Part shown: positions 37,502-46,412 of the stretch, one piece after another
Position numbering within the stretch: position 1 is the first letter of the stretch
Layout of the letters: each line of letters opens with the position of its first letter
From: VXNE01 sp965200505
Lineage (GTDB): Bacteria; Pseudomonadota; Gammaproteobacteria; Pseudomonadales; Azotimanducaceae
DNA length: 64,000 nt
Direction of reading: 5' to 3'
Assembly (NCBI GenBank): GCA_965200505.1
Contig: OZ241343.1
Span: 1,674,001-1,738,000, forward strand
Made by a program: the position numbers and the translations under genes
Notes under the pieces: model-generated
Seen by the model: only the letters and a program-made list of their open reading frames with translations
Told to the model about the DNA's origin: nothing
Databases searched by the model: none

Positions 37502-38152
37502 ATGAGCCGCCCACTCGCCGCGGAGTTCATCGGCACGCTGTTCCTGCTCGCCGCGGTGGTCGGCTCCGGCATCATGGGCGAGGCGTTGGCCGGCGGCAAC
37601 GACGCCATCGCCCTGCTCGGCAACACCGCCGCCACCGGCGCGATGCTCGCGGTGCTCATCACGGTGTTTGGCCCCATTTCCGGGGCGCACTTCAACCCCG
37701 CGGTGACGCTGGCCTTCGTGCTCCGCCGCGAAATCGCCGGTGGCCTCGCCGTGGCCTACGTCATCGCCCAGGCGCTCGGCGGCCTCGCCGGCATGATGCT
37801 CGCGCACGCCATGTTCGACCTTGACCTGCTGCAGAGCGCCACCAAGGCCCGCGCGGGGGCTGGCCAATGGCTCGCCGAAGGCGTGGCGACCTTCGGTTTG
37901 GTGGCCACCATCCTCGGCACGCTGCGCGCCCGGCCGAACGCCGTGCCGGCGATGGTGGGCCTCTACATCACCGCCGGCTATTGGTTCACCGCCTCCACGT
38001 CCTTCGCCAACCCTGCGGTGACTTTGGCGCGGGCGTGGACGGACACGTTCTCCGGCATCCTGCCGGCCCATGCGCCGGCCTTCGTGCTGGCGCAGTTGGT
38101 CGGCGCGGCAGCGGCGGTGGCACTGTTCCGGTGGCTCGAACGGGAAGCGTGA
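37502..38152 (+). CDS. Aquaporin/MIP-family channel
   Basis: 216 residues from ATG 37502, six membrane helices with the two half-helices carrying NPA boxes: GAHFNPAVTLAF and SFANPAVTLARAWTDTFSGI. Both NPA motifs are intact, so it should conduct water or small neutral solutes; the arginine after the second box (TLAR) is the usual selectivity-filter arginine. Water channel versus other solute cannot be decided. Not adjacent to arsenic genes. Confidence 0.88.
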   Translation: MSRPLAAEFIGTLFLLAAVVGSGIMGEALAGGNDAIALLGNTAATGAMLAVLITVFGPISGAHFNPAVTLAFVLRREIAGGLAVAYVIAQALGGLAGMMLAHAMFDLDLLQSATKARAGAGQWLAEGVATFGLVATILGTLRARPNAVPAMVGLYITAGYWFTASTSFANPAVTLARAWTDTFSGILPAHAPAFVLAQLVGAAAAVALFRWLEREA

Positions 38153-38173
38153 GCGGTGCCGGCGTGGCCCGGC

Positions 38174-38593
38174 TCATGGCACCTCCGGCCGCCGCCGCCA
38201 CGTCTTCACTTCGGTGCGCCGCCGCTTCGCCTCCCGACGGTTGGCCCGCGCCGCCTTGGATGGCTGCGTGGGAATGCGCCGCTTCGGCGCCCGCCTGGCG
38301 GCGGCCAGCAACGCGGACAACCGCTGCAACGCCTCGGCGCGATTGCGGCTTTGGATGCGGTGCGTATCGACGAACACGACGATCTCCCCCTCCCGCGTAA
38401 GCCGCCGCCCCGCAAGCTGCTCCGCCCGGCCGCGCACCGGCTCAGACAAGCCCGCCGCCGTGAGGTTCAGCCGACACTCCACCGCCGTTGCCACCTTGTT
38501 GACGTGTTGTCCCCCCGGCCCCGACGCCCGCACGAACCGCCACGCCAGCGCCGCCGCCGGCACCCGCAAGCCGCCAAGCTCGATCATCGCCAT
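38174..38593 (-). CDS. arfB: Alternative ribosome-rescue factor ArfB (peptidyl-tRNA hydrolase)
   Basis: 139 residues from ATG 38593, close to the 140 of E. coli YaeJ. The GGQ loop lies in SGPGGQHVNKVAT and hydrolyses peptidyl-tRNA on stalled ribosomes; the C-terminal tail (KRRIPTQPSKAARANRREAKRRR) is the basic segment that enters the empty mRNA channel. A second ATG at 38587 is an alternative start. Upstream ORF to 38701 overlaps the def promoter and is not used. Confidence 0.92.
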   Translation of the reverse strand: MAMIELGGLRVPAAALAWRFVRASGPGGQHVNKVATAVECRLNLTAAGLSEPVRGRAEQLAGRRLTREGEIVVFVDTHRIQSRNRAEALQRLSALLAAARRAPKRRIPTQPSKAARANRREAKRRRTEVKTWRRRPEVP

Positions 38594-38653
38594 GGCCGGG
38601 CATTGTCGCGCAGCGCCGTCACCCGCGCTTGGGGGCAACGGCCTAAGCCCCGT

Positions 38654-38659
38654 ATCATG
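38654..38659 (+). promoter_or_regulatory. Candidate -10 of def-fmt-rsmB-trkAH transcript
   Basis: TATCAT 26 bases before the def ATG. The -35 (TTGGGG) spacing is 19, so the assignment is weak. Confidence 0.3.
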
Positions 38660-38685
38660 GGCGGCCCAACGCGCTGGACGGCCAC

Positions 38686-39198
38686 ATGGCGCTGTTGCCA
38701 ATCCTTGAGTTCCCAGACCCGCGCTTGCGCACCAAGGCGCAGCCGGTGGAAGGCGTGACCGCCGCCACCCGCAAGCTGGTCGATGACCTGTTGGACACCA
38801 TGTACGACGCCGCCGGCATCGGCCTCTCGGCCACGCAGGTGGATATCCACCAGCGCATCATCGTCGTGGACGTGTCCGCCACCAAGGACGAGCCGTTGGT
38901 GTTCATCAACCCGCGGCTCCTGGTGACGTCCGGCGTTCAGGAGCGGGACGAAGGCTGCTTGTCCGTGCCCACCTTCTACGAGACGGTGCCGCGCGCGGCA
39001 CACATTGAAGTGGCCGCCCTCGACCGGGATGGCCAACCGCTGCGCATGGCAGCGGACGAAATGCTCGCCGTTTGCATCCAGCACGAGTGTGACCACTTGG
39101 ATGGCAAGCTGTTCGTCGATTACCTCTCCAGCCTGAAACGCGAGCGCATCCGCCGCCGTTTGGCGAAGATGCGCCGGCAAGGGGCGGCGGCACGTTGA
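38686..39198 (+). CDS. def: Peptide deformylase
   Basis: 170 residues. Removes formyl from N-terminal methionine. All three family motifs are intact: GIGLSATQ (residues 43-50), EGCLS with the metal-binding Cys, and HECDH with the metal-binding histidines and catalytic glutamate. Its stop overlaps the fmt start by four bases, giving a def-fmt-rsmB-trkA-trkH transcription unit. Confidence 0.97.
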   Translation: MALLPILEFPDPRLRTKAQPVEGVTAATRKLVDDLLDTMYDAAGIGLSATQVDIHQRIIVVDVSATKDEPLVFINPRLLVTSGVQERDEGCLSVPTFYETVPRAAHIEVAALDRDGQPLRMAADEMLAVCIQHECDHLDGKLFVDYLSSLKRERIRRRLAKMRRQGAAAR

Positions 39199-40184
39199 CC
39201 TCCCCAAGCGCGGAAACAGGCGAAGCGGCGCAGCCGAACCGGCCACCGCTGCGGCTGGGCTTCGCCGGCACACCGCCGTTCGCCGCCCACATCCTCGCGG
39301 CACTCATCGAATCGCGCCACGAGGTGGCGCACGTGTGTACGCAACCAGAGCGCCCCGCCGGGCGGCGCAAGCGGCCCATGCCGAGCCCGGTTCATACCCT
39401 CGCCGCGGCGCGCGGCCTTGAGGTGTACACACCCGAACGCTTCCACGACCAAGAACGCTGGCTTGCCGGCTTGGACGCCCTCGTCGTCGCCGCCTACGGG
39501 CTGATTCTGCCATCGGCGGCCCTCGCGGCGCCGGCTCGCGGGTGCCTCAACGTCCATGCCTCCTTGCTGCCACGCTGGCGCGGGGCCGCGCCGGTGGAGC
39601 GGGCCATCATGGCCGGAGACGCCGTGACCGGCGTTTCCATCATGCGCATGGATGCCGGGCTCGACACCGGGCCGGTGCTGTTGCGCCGCGAAGTGCCCAT
39701 CGACGCCGCGGACACCGGCGCGACGCTCACCACGCGCCTTGCCGAGGCCGGCGCGGCGGCGCTGCTCCATTGCCTGGAGCGGCTCGACGACATCGCCGCC
39801 GTCGCCCAGGACGATGCCCACGCCACCTACGCGCCGAAACTCGCCGCCGCCGATGCGGCCATCGATTGGTCGCGCCCCGCCATCGACATCGAACGCCAGG
39901 TGCGTGCCTTGGCCGGCCGGCAAAGCGCCTGTGCGTATCTGGGTGAGGGGTGTGCGCCAGTTCGCGTCAACATCCTCGCGGCCAAGGCGATGCCAGACCG
40001 CGCCCCACCGGGCGAACTCGTCAAGTGCGGGCGCGACTTCCGCGTGGGTTGCGGCGCCGGCGCGTTGTTGCTGGAAACGGTGCAACTCGCTCGCGGCAAG
40101 GGCCGCCCGATGGCCGCCGCGGACGCCGCCAACGGCTACCCCGGCCTCTTCAAGCCCGGGGCCCGCTTCCATGGCCGCGTCTAG
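39195..40184 (+). CDS. fmt: Methionyl-tRNA formyltransferase
   Basis: 329 residues from TTG 39195, translationally coupled to def. Transfers formyl from 10-formyl-THF to Met-tRNAi. The catalytic SLLPRWRGAAPVERAI segment is preceded by NVH (catalytic Asn and His), and MRMDAGLDTGPVLLR is present. A prolonged N-terminus of about 18 residues before LRLGFAGTP suggests that the true start could be inside, but no better codon is obvious. The C-terminal OB-like domain ends GYPGLFKPGARFHGRV. Confidence 0.95.
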   Translation: MTSPSAETGEAAQPNRPPLRLGFAGTPPFAAHILAALIESRHEVAHVCTQPERPAGRRKRPMPSPVHTLAAARGLEVYTPERFHDQERWLAGLDALVVAAYGLILPSAALAAPARGCLNVHASLLPRWRGAAPVERAIMAGDAVTGVSIMRMDAGLDTGPVLLRREVPIDAADTGATLTTRLAEAGAAALLHCLERLDDIAAVAQDDAHATYAPKLAAADAAIDWSRPAIDIERQVRALAGRQSACAYLGEGCAPVRVNILAAKAMPDRAPPGELVKCGRDFRVGCGAGALLLETVQLARGKGRPMAAADAANGYPGLFKPGARFHGRV

Positions 40185-41448
40185 CCTGCGCCCGGCGCAG
40201 CTCCGCGCCCGCGCCGCGCTGGCCGTCCATGCGGCGCGCCGGCGGGGCGTTCGGCTGGAGACGTCCCTCGGCACCGATGCGCCGGCGCTCTTGACGGAGC
40301 TCGCGTACGGCGCCTGCCGGCACTACCACTCCCTCGCCGGTTGCGTCGATGCCCGCCTCGCGCGGCCGCTCAAGCGCCGCGATTTGGCGCTCCATGCGTT
40401 GCTCGTGGTGGGCGCGTATCAGCTGCGCCACACCCGCATCCCAGCCCATGCGGCGGTGTCCGAGACGGTGGCGGCCACCGCCCATTTGCGCCGGCCTTGG
40501 GCCAAGGGGCTGGTCAACGCGACGCTCCGGCACCTGCTCCGCTCGGCGCCGGCGCCGGCAAGCGCCGCGCAACGCTGGGATCATCCCGAATGGATGCTCA
40601 CCGCGTTCGAGGCGGCGTGGCCGGCGGATTGCCCAAGGCTCTTCCAAGCAAACAACAGCCGGGCGCCGATGGCGCTGCGGGTGAACGTGGCGAAGGTGAG
40701 CGTGGCAGCGTATCGGCAGCGCATCGGCGCGGCCGGCCTGACACATCGGCAAGGCTTGACGCCGGCCACGCTGGTGCTCGACGCACCCCAGCGCGCCGCC
40801 ACGCTGCCCGGCTTCCAAGACGGCTGCGTGTCCGTGCAGGATGAGGGTGCGCAGCTAGCCGCGACGCTGTTGCCGGCGCAGCCCGGGGCGCGGATGCTGG
40901 ACGCCTGCGCGGCACCGGGCGGCAAGGCGTTCCACTTCCAAGAGCGACATCCCGATGCCCGCGTGACGGCACTGGACGCCGACCCGCAGCGGCTCGACCA
41001 CCTGCGGGACGAAGCCCGGCGGCTGGGCCACCAATTGGCCGACACCCTCGTCGGCGACGCCACTGCCCGAAACTGGTGGGCCGGGGAGCCGTTCGAGGCC
41101 ATCTTGGTCGATGCCCCTTGCTCCGGCACCGGCACCCTGCGCCGGCATCCAGACATCAAGGTGTCGCGTGGCGCCGCCGCCGTCACCCACGCCGCGGCCA
41201 AGCAGCGCGCCATGCTCGACAACCTCTGGCCCATGCTTTCACGCGGCGGCACACTGCTTTACTGTGTCTGTTCGATCCTCCCCGAGGAGACCGACACGGT
41301 GGTGACGACATTCGCGGCCGCGACGCCAGACGCCGCGGTGACGCCCATCGAGGCGGATTGGGGCCGGCCCACGGCCGCCGGCCGCGCCCTCCTGCCCACC
41401 TGCGGCGGCCCCGACGGCTTCTACTACGCGCGCATCGACAAACGGTGA
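40171..41448 (+). CDS. rsmB: 16S rRNA (cytosine-967-C5)-methyltransferase RsmB
   Basis: 425 residues from ATG 40171, overlapping fmt by 14 bases. N-terminal NusB-like helical domain (residues about 5-140), then the SAM-binding methyltransferase: LDACAAPGGKAFHF (motif I), VTALDADPQRL, VDAPCSGTGTLRRHPDIK with the release cysteine, and YCVCSILPEE with the catalytic cysteine. Stop codon overlaps the trkA GTG (GTGA). Confidence 0.96.
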   Translation: MAASSLRPAQLRARAALAVHAARRRGVRLETSLGTDAPALLTELAYGACRHYHSLAGCVDARLARPLKRRDLALHALLVVGAYQLRHTRIPAHAAVSETVAATAHLRRPWAKGLVNATLRHLLRSAPAPASAAQRWDHPEWMLTAFEAAWPADCPRLFQANNSRAPMALRVNVAKVSVAAYRQRIGAAGLTHRQGLTPATLVLDAPQRAATLPGFQDGCVSVQDEGAQLAATLLPAQPGARMLDACAAPGGKAFHFQERHPDARVTALDADPQRLDHLRDEARRLGHQLADTLVGDATARNWWAGEPFEAILVDAPCSGTGTLRRHPDIKVSRGAAAVTHAAAKQRAMLDNLWPMLSRGGTLLYCVCSILPEETDTVVTTFAAATPDAAVTPIEADWGRPTAAGRALLPTCGGPDGFYYARIDKR

Positions 41449-42821
41449 ACATCCTCATCCTCGGCGCCGGCCAAGTCGGCGGCACGCTGGCCGAGCACCT
41501 CGCCAGCGAAGACTTCGACATCACCCTCGTCGATACCGACGAGGCGCGGCTCACCGAGCTGCGGCGGCGGCTCGACATCCGCACGGTGCCCGGCCACGCA
41601 TCGCGGCCGGACGTGCTGGATCTCGCCGGTGCCAAGGATGCCGACATGCTCATCGCCGTGACCCCGAACGACGAAGTGAACATGGTGGCCTGCCAGGTGT
41701 GCTACTCCATGTTCCGCACACCCATGAAGATCGCCCGCATCCGGGCGGATGCCTACCAAGCGCGCAGCCATCTGGACGACGAGGAGGAGACCTTCTTCTC
41801 CCGCGAACACATGCCCATCGACGTGCTCATCAACCCGGAGCGCGTGGTGACGGAGCAGATCGCGGAACTGCTGCAACATCCGGGCACCACGCGGGTGGTG
41901 GATTTCGCGGACGGCCGCGTCAAGCTCGTCGCCATGAAGGCGGGCCGCGACGGGCCGCTGGTTGGGCAGGCGCTGGGGCGCCACATGCGCGACGTGGAGG
42001 CGCGGGTGGCCGCCATCTTTCGCCGCGACCGGCCCATCATCCCGCAGGATGACACCATCATCGAAGCGGACGACGACGTGTTTTTCCTCGCCGCGGCCGC
42101 GCACATCCCGGACGTGATGGCGAAGCTCGGCCGCGCCGAAAAGCGCACTCGCCGGGTGTTCGTCGCCGGCGGCGGGCGCATCGGCGAGAACTTGGCGCGC
42201 GCCATCCAGCCACGCTTCGCCGTGACGGTGTTGGAACACGACGAGCGGCGCGCCCACGAGCTCGCCAAGCACCTGGATTCGGCCATCGTCATCCACGGCG
42301 ACGCCACGGACCGCGAATTGTTGCTCGAAGAGGGCATCGAACGCGCCGACGCGTTCTGCGCCGTCACCGAGGACGACGAGGTGAACATCATGTCGTCGCT
42401 GTTGTCGAAGCGCTTGGGCGCCCGCCGGGCGATGACGCTCATCGGCAAACCGGCGTATGTGGAGCTCATGGACGGCGGCGCGATCGACGTGGCGCTTTCG
42501 CCCAAACTCACCACAGCCGGCACCATCCTCCAGCATGTCCGCCGCGGCGACGTGGTGCGCGTCCACAGCCTTCGGCACGGCGCCGCCGAGGCGCTGGAAG
42601 CCGTCGTCCACGAAACCAGCAAGCTGGCCGGCCGCCCCGCCGGGCGGCTGCCCCTCCCCCAGGGCACGACCCTCGGCGCCGTGGTGCGGGGCGACTCCGT
42701 GTTGATCCCCCACGACGACCTGACCATCGCGCCGGACGATCACGTCATCCTGTTCCTCACCGACAAGGGCCACATACGCGCCGTGGAACGGCTGTTTCAG
42801 GTGGGCCCCTCCTTCTTCTAG
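41445..42821 (+). CDS. trkA: Trk system K+ uptake regulator TrkA
   Basis: 458 residues from GTG 41445, the same length as the E. coli protein. Two RCK (TrkA-N/TrkA-C) units: ILILGAGQVGGTLAEHL with VDTDEARL for the first nucleotide site, and VFVAGGGRIGENLARAI for the second, each followed by a C-terminal ligand domain. It forms the NAD(H)/ATP-responsive ring that gates TrkH, encoded 16 bp downstream. Confidence 0.97.
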   Translation: MNILILGAGQVGGTLAEHLASEDFDITLVDTDEARLTELRRRLDIRTVPGHASRPDVLDLAGAKDADMLIAVTPNDEVNMVACQVCYSMFRTPMKIARIRADAYQARSHLDDEEETFFSREHMPIDVLINPERVVTEQIAELLQHPGTTRVVDFADGRVKLVAMKAGRDGPLVGQALGRHMRDVEARVAAIFRRDRPIIPQDDTIIEADDDVFFLAAAAHIPDVMAKLGRAEKRTRRVFVAGGGRIGENLARAIQPRFAVTVLEHDERRAHELAKHLDSAIVIHGDATDRELLLEEGIERADAFCAVTEDDEVNIMSSLLSKRLGARRAMTLIGKPAYVELMDGGAIDVALSPKLTTAGTILQHVRRGDVVRVHSLRHGAAEALEAVVHETSKLAGRPAGRLPLPQGTTLGAVVRGDSVLIPHDDLTIAPDDHVILFLTDKGHIRAVERLFQVGPSFF

Positions 42822-42837
42822 CGCGGCGGGCCTCGCC

Positions 42838-44274
42838 TTGCACCTACACGTCATCCTGCGCGTCACCGGCGTCTTGTTGATGCTGTTCAGCGTTGCCATG
42901 GCCGTGCCCGTGGCGGTGGCCCTCATCTACGCGGAAGACGTGATCACGCCGTTTCTCATCGCCGCCGCCTTCACCTTCGGCACCGGTGCGGCATTGCGCC
43001 TGCTGCCGCGTCGGGATGCCGATCTCAGGAGCCGGGAAGGGTTTCTCATCACCGTTTTGTTCTACGCCGGGTTGGGCCTGTTTGGCGCCTTGCCCATGTA
43101 TCTGGCACCCGGCTTGGCGGATTCCTTCACGGACGCCGCCTTCGAATCCCTCTCCGGCCTCACCACCACCGGCGCCACCGTCCTCGTCGGCTTGGACGAG
43201 CTGCCGCGCGCCATCCTGTTCTATCGGCAGCTGCTGCAATGGCTCGGCGGCATGGGCATCGTGGTGCTCGCGGTGGCGGTGCTGCCCATGCTCGGCGTCG
43301 GCGGCATGCAGCTCTACCGGACGGAATCCCCCGGCCCGGTGAAGGACACCAAGCTCACGCCACGCATCACGGAGACCGCGCGGACGCTGTGGCTCATCTA
43401 TTGCGGGCTGACGCTGGCCTGCGCCGTGGCGTACTGGGCCGCCGGCATGGAGCCCTTCGACGCCATCTGCCATGCCTTCTCCACCGTGGCCATCGGCGGC
43501 TTCTCCACCCACGACGCGAGCTTGGGGCACTTTCAGAGCGCAGCGGTGGAGTCCGTCGCCATCGCGTTCATGATCGTCTCCGGCGTGAACTTCGGCCTGC
43601 ACTACCTGGCCATGCGGCACCCCAAGCACTACTTCAGAGACATCGAACTGCGCACCTATCTCGCCAGCCTCGCGTTCGTCGCGGTCTTGGTGACATGGAC
43701 ACTCACGCGCCTTGAAGCCACGCCGGCGCCCTTGCGCGAGGGCGTCTTCCACGCCGTGTCGATCATGACCACCACCGGCTTCACCACCGCCGAGTTCAGC
43801 GCCTGGCCCTCGTTCGCGCCGGCGCTGCTCCTTTTCGCGGCGTTCGTGGGCGGTTGCGCCGGCTCCACCGCCGGCGGCATCAAGGTGGTGCGGGCCTTGC
43901 TCATCATCCGCCAAGGCGTGCGCGAAATCCGCCGCCTCATTCACCCGAGCGGCATCTTTCCCGTGAAACTCGGCAAGGAAGTGGTGCCGGACCGGGTGCT
44001 CGATGGCGTGTGGGGGTTCTTCGCCGCCTACATGATCGTCTTTCTAGCCATGGTCTGCGTGCTGCTCGGCATCTCGTCCCTGGATTTCACATCGGCGTTT
44101 TCCGCGGTGGGCGCCTGCCTCAACAACCTAGGCCCCGGGCTTGGCGACGTGGCCTTGAACTACGCCGGCCTCAACGCCCCCTCCAAGTGGCTGTTGGCCT
44201 TGGCCATGCTGCTCGGGCGCTTGGAAATCTTCACCCTGCTCGTGCTGCTGACGCCCGCGTATTGGCGCGGCTGA
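42838..44274 (+). CDS. trkH: Trk potassium uptake channel subunit TrkH
   Basis: 478 residues from TTG 42838, 16 bp after trkA. Ten or more membrane helices and four pore-loop repeats with filter glycines: SGLTTTGATVL, STVAIGGFSTHD, SIMTTTGFTTAEF and SAVGACLNNLGPGLGD. The gene's last 147 bases lie opposite the 3' end of lpxL. Confidence 0.95.
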   Translation: MHLHVILRVTGVLLMLFSVAMAVPVAVALIYAEDVITPFLIAAAFTFGTGAALRLLPRRDADLRSREGFLITVLFYAGLGLFGALPMYLAPGLADSFTDAAFESLSGLTTTGATVLVGLDELPRAILFYRQLLQWLGGMGIVVLAVAVLPMLGVGGMQLYRTESPGPVKDTKLTPRITETARTLWLIYCGLTLACAVAYWAAGMEPFDAICHAFSTVAIGGFSTHDASLGHFQSAAVESVAIAFMIVSGVNFGLHYLAMRHPKHYFRDIELRTYLASLAFVAVLVTWTLTRLEATPAPLREGVFHAVSIMTTTGFTTAEFSAWPSFAPALLLFAAFVGGCAGSTAGGIKVVRALLIIRQGVREIRRLIHPSGIFPVKLGKEVVPDRVLDGVWGFFAAYMIVFLAMVCVLLGISSLDFTSAFSAVGACLNNLGPGLGDVALNYAGLNAPSKWLLALAMLLGRLEIFTLLVLLTPAYWRG

Positions 44275-45138
44275 ACGGCGGCGCCGGCGTCGAAAGCGCT
44301 TGTACTCCCACTGATATTGCGCTGGGTCGCGCCGCACCGCGGCCTCGATGGCGCGGTTCATCGCGGCCGCGCTCGCCTTGGGGTCGGCGCCGCCCACCGC
44401 CGCGTCCACCCGTTCGTAGCAGAGCGAAAAACCCTTGGCCGAGCGCCGCACCGTGGCCATGAGGACCAAGGTTTGCGGGCCGACCAAGCGCTGCGCCAGC
44501 GTCATCGTGGCCACTTCCACGCCAAAGAAGGGCGCCTCCACCGCGGCGTCCGGGCGCGGGGTTTGATCCGGCAACAGCCCGACCACGCCGCCGGCCGCCA
44601 AGGTGCGCTTCAAGCGGCGCAATCCCGCCACATCCGCGCTGACCATGGCGAGGCCCCAGCGCGAACGCGCCCTGACGAGCCCTTTCTCGAGCAGCGGATC
44701 ACGGGGGCGCTCATAGAGGAAGGTGGCGGTGAGCCGCCGCCCCAAGGCGAACGCCAAGAACTCCCAGTTGCCGAAGTGGGGCGCCAAGATCACGGTGCCA
44801 CCTGGACTGGCGACCGCTGCGTCAAGGTGCTGCAGCCCTTCCTCCCGTTCAACGGCCTTGAGCGAGGCGGCGGCGCCCGCGTGCCAGGCGAAGCCGAGCT
44901 CGGCCGCCGTCCGGCAGGTTTCAATGACGCTGCGGCGGGCCAGCGCCTGCCGCTCGGCAGCGGTGAGCTCCGGAAAACAGCGTTCGATGTTCGCGCAGGT
45001 GATCGCCACGCTCTCGGTGCGTAGCCACCACGCCAACCGGCCGGCGAAGGTGCCGAGGGTCCTTGCGGCGGTGAGCGGCAGGCAGCCCATCAGCCGGGCC
45101 GTGACGATGATGCCCAATCCGCGCCAGCTAGCCCGCAC
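44128..45138 (-). CDS. lpxL: Lipid A biosynthesis lauroyl-type acyltransferase (LpxL/HtrB family)
   Basis: 336 residues from GTG 45138, which overlaps the tag stop by 11 bases. Secondary acyltransferase of lipid A: an N-terminal membrane helix, APHFGNWE (the HX4E catalytic motif), FLYERPRDPLLEKGL, GGVVGLLPDQTPRP and QYQWEYKRFR near the end. The last 45 residues (after FRRRRRR) are antisense to trkH and resemble a random tail: the stop codon that should end the family domain is absent and the frame runs 147 bases into the opposite gene. Confidence 0.88.
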   Translation of the reverse strand: MRASWRGLGIIVTARLMGCLPLTAARTLGTFAGRLAWWLRTESVAITCANIERCFPELTAAERQALARRSVIETCRTAAELGFAWHAGAAASLKAVEREEGLQHLDAAVASPGGTVILAPHFGNWEFLAFALGRRLTATFLYERPRDPLLEKGLVRARSRWGLAMVSADVAGLRRLKRTLAAGGVVGLLPDQTPRPDAAVEAPFFGVEVATMTLAQRLVGPQTLVLMATVRRSAKGFSLCYERVDAAVGGADPKASAAAMNRAIEAAVRRDPAQYQWEYKRFRRRRRRSAAPIRGRQQHEQGEDFQAPEQHGQGQQPLGGGVEAGVVQGHVAKPGA

Positions 45139-45745
45139 GGCCGTCCTTCCAGATGGCACCCACCACTTCACTGTGCCGGAAACAGGACACCAGATGATCG
45201 TTCACCATGCCCACGCTCTGCATGAAGGCGTAGCAGATGGTGGGCCCAACGAATTTGAACCCAAGGCGCTTGAGCTCCCGCGACATCGCCTTGGATGCCG
45301 GCGTCTCGCTCGGCACTTCGGCCGCTTCGCGCCAACGATTCTGGAGCGGCTGCCCATCCACGAACGACCACAGCAAGTGCGCCGGATCGTCGAGCGCAAG
45401 GAAGGCGCGGGCGTTGCCCACCAGCGCCCGGAGCTTGGCGGCGTTGCGGATGACGCCGGCATCGGCCAGCCAACGGGTGTGGTCCGCTTCACCGGCGGCG
45501 GCGAGGGCTGTCGGGTCGAAGCCATGAAACGCTCGGCGCATCGCTTCGCGCTTACGCAACACCGTGAGCCACGAAAGGCCGGCCTGCATGCCTTCAAGAA
45601 CGAGGCGCTCAAACAGCGGCTGTGCGGAGATGTTGGTGCCCGGCGGGCACACCGGTACGCCCCACTCCTCGTCGTGGTAGCGGAGATAGAGGGGATCGGC
45701 GCGGCCCCAAGCGCAACGCGCCTTGCCGTCCGCGGCTACGTTCAT
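45128..45745 (-). CDS. tag: 3-methyladenine DNA glycosylase I
   Basis: 205 residues from ATG 45745. Excises 3-methyladenine from DNA. Family motifs: RCAWGRADPLYLRYHDEEWG, LFERLVLEGMQAGLSWLTVL, LKRLGFKFVGPTICYAFMQS and a VNDHLVSCFRH end with zinc-ligand Cys and His. Upstream codons to 45853 are not needed. In pseudomonads glyQ and glyS lie between tag and gmhB; here the two are direct neighbours. Confidence 0.95.
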   Translation of the reverse strand: MNVAADGKARCAWGRADPLYLRYHDEEWGVPVCPPGTNISAQPLFERLVLEGMQAGLSWLTVLRKREAMRRAFHGFDPTALAAAGEADHTRWLADAGVIRNAAKLRALVGNARAFLALDDPAHLLWSFVDGQPLQNRWREAAEVPSETPASKAMSRELKRLGFKFVGPTICYAFMQSVGMVNDHLVSCFRHSEVVGAIWKDGRAG

Positions 45746-45801
45746 TGGCTGCCATCGACCTTGGCGCGACCCGCGCAACCTACAATAAAACGAACCGCTG
45801 C

Positions 45802-45810
45802 TGCTATGCT
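45802..45810 (+). promoter_or_regulatory. Extended -10 of gmhB-plsC
   Basis: TGCTATGCT: a TGN extension joined to TATGCT, 42 bases before the gmhB ATG. The divergent tag gene starts at 45745. Confidence 0.45.
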
Positions 45811-45851
45811 CGCGCCGACCGCCGATCCGGTGCGCCGTCCACCCGCCCTTC

Positions 45852-46412
45852 ATGTATCGACTCGTGTTGCTCGACCGCGATGGCGTGATTAACCGCAGCC
45901 GCCCGCGGCGGCCGCCCGGCCATGCGGACGGCTACGTGCTGGCGCCCGATGCGTGGCTGCCCATCCCGCAGAGCCCAGAAGCGGTGGCGGCGCTCAACGC
46001 CGGCGGCCGTCGGGTGGCGGTTTGCACGAATCAAAGCCCCATCGGGCGGGGGCTCTTGTCCGAGCACGGCCTCGCCGCCATCCACGACCACATGCGGGCC
46101 GCGCTCGGCGCCGTCGGCGGCCATGTGGACGGCATCTACCATTGCCCGCATCGACCGGACGAAGGATGCGCTTGCCGCAAGCCGCGGCCCGGGCTGTTGC
46201 GCGCCGCCATGCGGGATTTCGACGTGCCGCCCCACGCCACCTGCTTCGTCGGCGACACGGTCTCCGACATGGAGGCCGCCATCGCGGCCGGTTGCGAACC
46301 CGTGCTGGTGCTCTCCGGCTATGGCCGGGAGGCGGAACGCGAGGCCCGCGCCTTGGGTGTGCGGCGCATCCATGCGGACCTCGCCGCCGCCGCGGCGGCG
46401 CTCCTCGCGTGA
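45852..46412 (+). CDS. gmhB: D-glycero-beta-D-manno-heptose-1,7-bisphosphate 7-phosphatase
   Basis: 186 residues. HAD phosphatase of ADP-heptose synthesis for the LPS core. DRDGVIN carries the nucleophile and acid/base aspartates, VCTNQS is motif II, and the zinc loop CPHRPDEGCACRKPRPG holds cysteines and a histidine typical of GmhB; GDTVSDMEAA holds the metal-binding aspartates. plsC follows with a four-base overlap. Confidence 0.96.
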   Translation: MYRLVLLDRDGVINRSRPRRPPGHADGYVLAPDAWLPIPQSPEAVAALNAGGRRVAVCTNQSPIGRGLLSEHGLAAIHDHMRAALGAVGGHVDGIYHCPHRPDEGCACRKPRPGLLRAAMRDFDVPPHATCFVGDTVSDMEAAIAAGCEPVLVLSGYGREAEREARALGVRRIHADLAAAAAALLA

